From an uncultured Bacillota bacterium (GTDB lineage: Bacteria; Bacillota; Clostridia; Peptostreptococcales; Anaerovoracaceae): a stretch of 14,923 bases of DNA. How positions within the stretch are numbered: position 1 is the stretch's first letter; every line of letters starts with the position of its first letter. The translations under genes and the position numbers were made by a program. The notes below the pieces were generated by a model. The model saw only the letters and a list, made by a program, of their open reading frames with translations. It did no database searches and was not told where the DNA came from. The stretch lies in the NCBI GenBank assembly GCA_946638265.1, contig CAMPBN010000017.1, positions 1 to 14,923 of the forward strand. Direction: 5' to 3'. This document shows positions 13,985 to 14,923 of the stretch, piece after piece.

Positions 13985-14008
13985 AGCATAATGTCTTTAT
14001 ATCGTCAA
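13980..14008 (-). promoter_or_regulatory. Promoter of the higBA-like operon
   Basis: On the minus strand, TTGACG (14008-14003, five of six) and TAAAAT (13985-13980, five of six) are separated by 17 nt, and the -10 box has the extended TGC just upstream. It is strong by sequence and overlaps the palindrome. Confidence 0.75.
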
Positions 14009-14024
14009 CTTATATCCGTTGTAT

Positions 14025-14103
14025 GGATGCCGCTGCTTTTTTAAGAAGGCGTTCTCCTTTTCGAGTTCTGCGTTCTCTCGGTGGGGTCGTCTTGAAGCTC
14101 CAT
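14025..14103 (-). pseudogene. Possible IS3-family transposase OrfA remnant, frameshifted
   Basis: Three pieces in three different minus-strand frames look like the end of an IS3-type OrfA. LQDDPTER is read from 14097-14074, RENAELEKENAFLKK from 14080-14036 and KKAAAS from 14042-14025. Together they recall the leucine-zipper end of such proteins (ENAxLKKENxxLKKAAA). The junction is A6G at 14042-14036, the classical slip heptamer of IS3 elements. No OrfB, terminal repeats or longer frame is present, so this is a decayed scrap at best. The match is short and low-complexity (Glu/Lys/Ala), so chance is not excluded. Confidence 0.35.
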
Positions 14104-14211
14104 TTCACCTTCAAAATACGAAATATTTTATAGTTTTGAAAGTGGCAAACAAATTCTATTAACCTTATCCGGCAGCACTTGATTGCAACTGCAAAATTCT
14201 GCATTCCCCGG

Positions 14212-14240
14212 TGGACAAGCCAGCTTTCTGTTGATAAAAT
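14212..14240 (+). promoter_or_regulatory. Promoter of the glycosyltransferase
   Basis: TGGACA (14212-14217, five of six) and TAAAAT (14235-14240, five of six) are separated by exactly 17 nt. Transcription would begin near 14247, giving a leader of about 90 nt that contains a long hairpin. Confidence 0.65.
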
Positions 14241-14250
14241 AGGAGTGCAA

Positions 14251-14289
14251 GCGTGCAGAGCGTGAGTGCTGCACTGCAGTTCTGCACGC
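14251..14289 (+). promoter_or_regulatory. Hairpin in the glycosyltransferase leader
   Basis: GCGTGCAGA (14251-14259) pairs perfectly with TCTGCACGC (14281-14289). The 21-nt centre can fold further through CTGCA/TGCAG. It starts at the predicted transcription start and lies 46 nt before the chosen ATG. It is not followed by a T-run, so an operator or mRNA-stability element is more likely than a terminator. Confidence 0.5.
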
Positions 14290-14335
14290 ACGAGTATAAA
14301 AAATGTCGCGGCGACGCAACGGAAACGAGACGGAA

Positions 14336-14923
14336 ATGCCAAAGAAAATGCTGATGATGGCGGCGGTACAGGCCACCATAGGAGCTTTTAATATGAATAA
14401 TATGGCGCTGCTACAGGAGATGGGCGTAGAAGTCCACGTGGCGGCGAATTTCACGGACGAAAGCGTCTGGACGAGAGAAAGAACGGAACGATTTGAAGCG
14501 GATCTGCGCGAGATGGGCATCAAGGCCCACCAGATTGATTTTTCGCGTTCGGCGCTGAATCTCGGCGGTCATAGGACGGCCTACCGGCAGCTTTTGGAAC
14601 TGCTTCAGCAGGAGCACTTTGACTTCATCCATACGCATACGCCGATTGCCTCGGCTCTAGGCCGTATGGCGGCAAGCAAGGTAAGATGGCAGGATGAAAG
14701 CGGCGCCGATAAACGCACAAAGGTAATCTACACCGCCCACGGGTTCCATTTTTACGATGGAGCACCGATGAAAAATTGGTTGATTTACTATCCGATAGAA
14801 AAAGCCCTCAGCAGTAAGACTGACGTGCTGATCACCATCAACAAAGAAGACTTTGCGCGGGCTAAAGAAAAATTCGGTGCCCGGGAAACGATATATGTGC
14901 CGGGAGTGGGCGTGGACACAAAG
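14336..14923 (+). CDS. GT4-family glycosyltransferase, partial
   Basis: The visible 196 residues are the N-terminal, acceptor-binding half of a GT-B fold glycosyltransferase of family 4, of the kind found in exopolysaccharide and capsule loci (EpsD- or PglA-like). A Rossmann-type start with basic and hydrophobic residues (MPKKMLMMAAV) leads to GVEVHVAANF (30-39). Then come FIHTHTPIASALGR (97-110), VIYTAHGFHFYDGAP (130-144), NWLIYYPIEKALS (147-159), TDVLITINKEDF (162-173) and IYVPGVGVD (186-194), all typical of these enzymes. The donor-binding C-terminal half lies beyond the window. I chose the ATG at 14336, which fits the family's usual N-terminus. An ATG at 14303 in the same frame would add 11 basic residues, and ATG 14348 is also possible; none has a strong binding site. 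It likely adds a sugar to the lipid-linked product of the PglC-like enzyme. Confidence 0.9.
   Translation, partial: MPKKMLMMAAVQATIGAFNMNNMALLQEMGVEVHVAANFTDESVWTRERTERFEADLREMGIKAHQIDFSRSALNLGGHRTAYRQLLELLQQEHFDFIHTHTPIASALGRMAASKVRWQDESGADKRTKVIYTAHGFHFYDGAPMKNWLIYYPIEKALSSKTDVLITINKEDFARAKEKFGARETIYVPGVGVDTK

Larger units (their letters stand above)
13924..14335. other. Intergenic stretch between the higBA-like operon and the glycosyltransferase
   Basis: These 412 bases hold divergent control regions. The toxin-operon promoter and palindrome lie at 13951-14008, the possible transposase scrap at 14025-14103, an AT-rich stretch without recognised features at about 14104-14205, the glycosyltransferase promoter at 14212-14240 and a leader hairpin at 14251-14289. 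Confidence 0.6.

Noticed and set aside
14010..14523. Minus-strand frames over the glycosyltransferase start
   Set aside because: They lack binding sites and overlap the clear plus-strand GT4 coding sequence; only the short 14025-14103 piece resembles a known family.

Overview
The window looks like a chromosomal segment of a low-to-mid GC Gram-positive (Firmicutes/Clostridia-like) bacterium. This is inferred from strong GGAGG-type ribosome binding sites, GTG and TTG starts, TTGACA/TATAAT-type promoters, Firmicutes-style glycan genes and type II toxin-antitoxin modules. No rRNA or tRNA gene was seen, and I do not name a species.

Layout. Positions 1-5000 (minus strand) hold a compact DNA-repair block: a membrane protein with two zinc ribbons, then sbcD, then sbcC, which runs off the left edge. 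The order of transcription is 5000 to 1, with 21 nt between the first two genes and a 4-nt ATGA overlap between sbcD and sbcC. From 5127 to 6566 come two surface-glycan genes: a PglC-like phosphoglycosyl transferase and a PglD-like sugar N-acetyltransferase. They are separated by a 14-codon ORF and a strong terminator hairpin. Positions 6567-7165 form a 600-base gene-free stretch with a pglD promoter, a regularly spaced array of inverted 7-mers (the most unusual feature of the window), a very strong bidirectional terminator and a 36-nt tandem repeat. Positions 7166-9732 carry accessory cargo: Mn-type superoxide dismutase, a hicAB toxin-antitoxin pair with its operator, an unrecognised 192-aa protein and an XRE-type regulator. 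At 9810-11072 is a PglE-like aminotransferase, divergent from an iron-containing alcohol dehydrogenase (11314-12531, plus strand). Positions 12528-13923 hold a HigB-like toxin followed by a HigA-type antitoxin fused to an ImmA/IrrE metallopeptidase. Their promoter is overlapped by a 15-bp-arm palindrome. After a probable IS3-type transposase scrap, a GT4 glycosyltransferase (plus strand) runs off the right edge.

How it fits together. The PglC-, PglD- and PglE-like genes plus the GT4 enzyme are the expected parts of a pathway that makes a bacillosamine-type diacetamido sugar, loads it onto undecaprenyl phosphate and extends it. The dehydratase of the pathway is not in the window. The glycan genes are interrupted by toxin-antitoxin modules, single regulators and stress/metabolic genes, so the stretch looks like a locus that has accumulated insertions. 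The main candidate for something undescribed is the 32/50-nt alternating TGGCAGA/TCTGCCA array upstream of pglD. A related half-site palindrome lies at the aminotransferase promoter.
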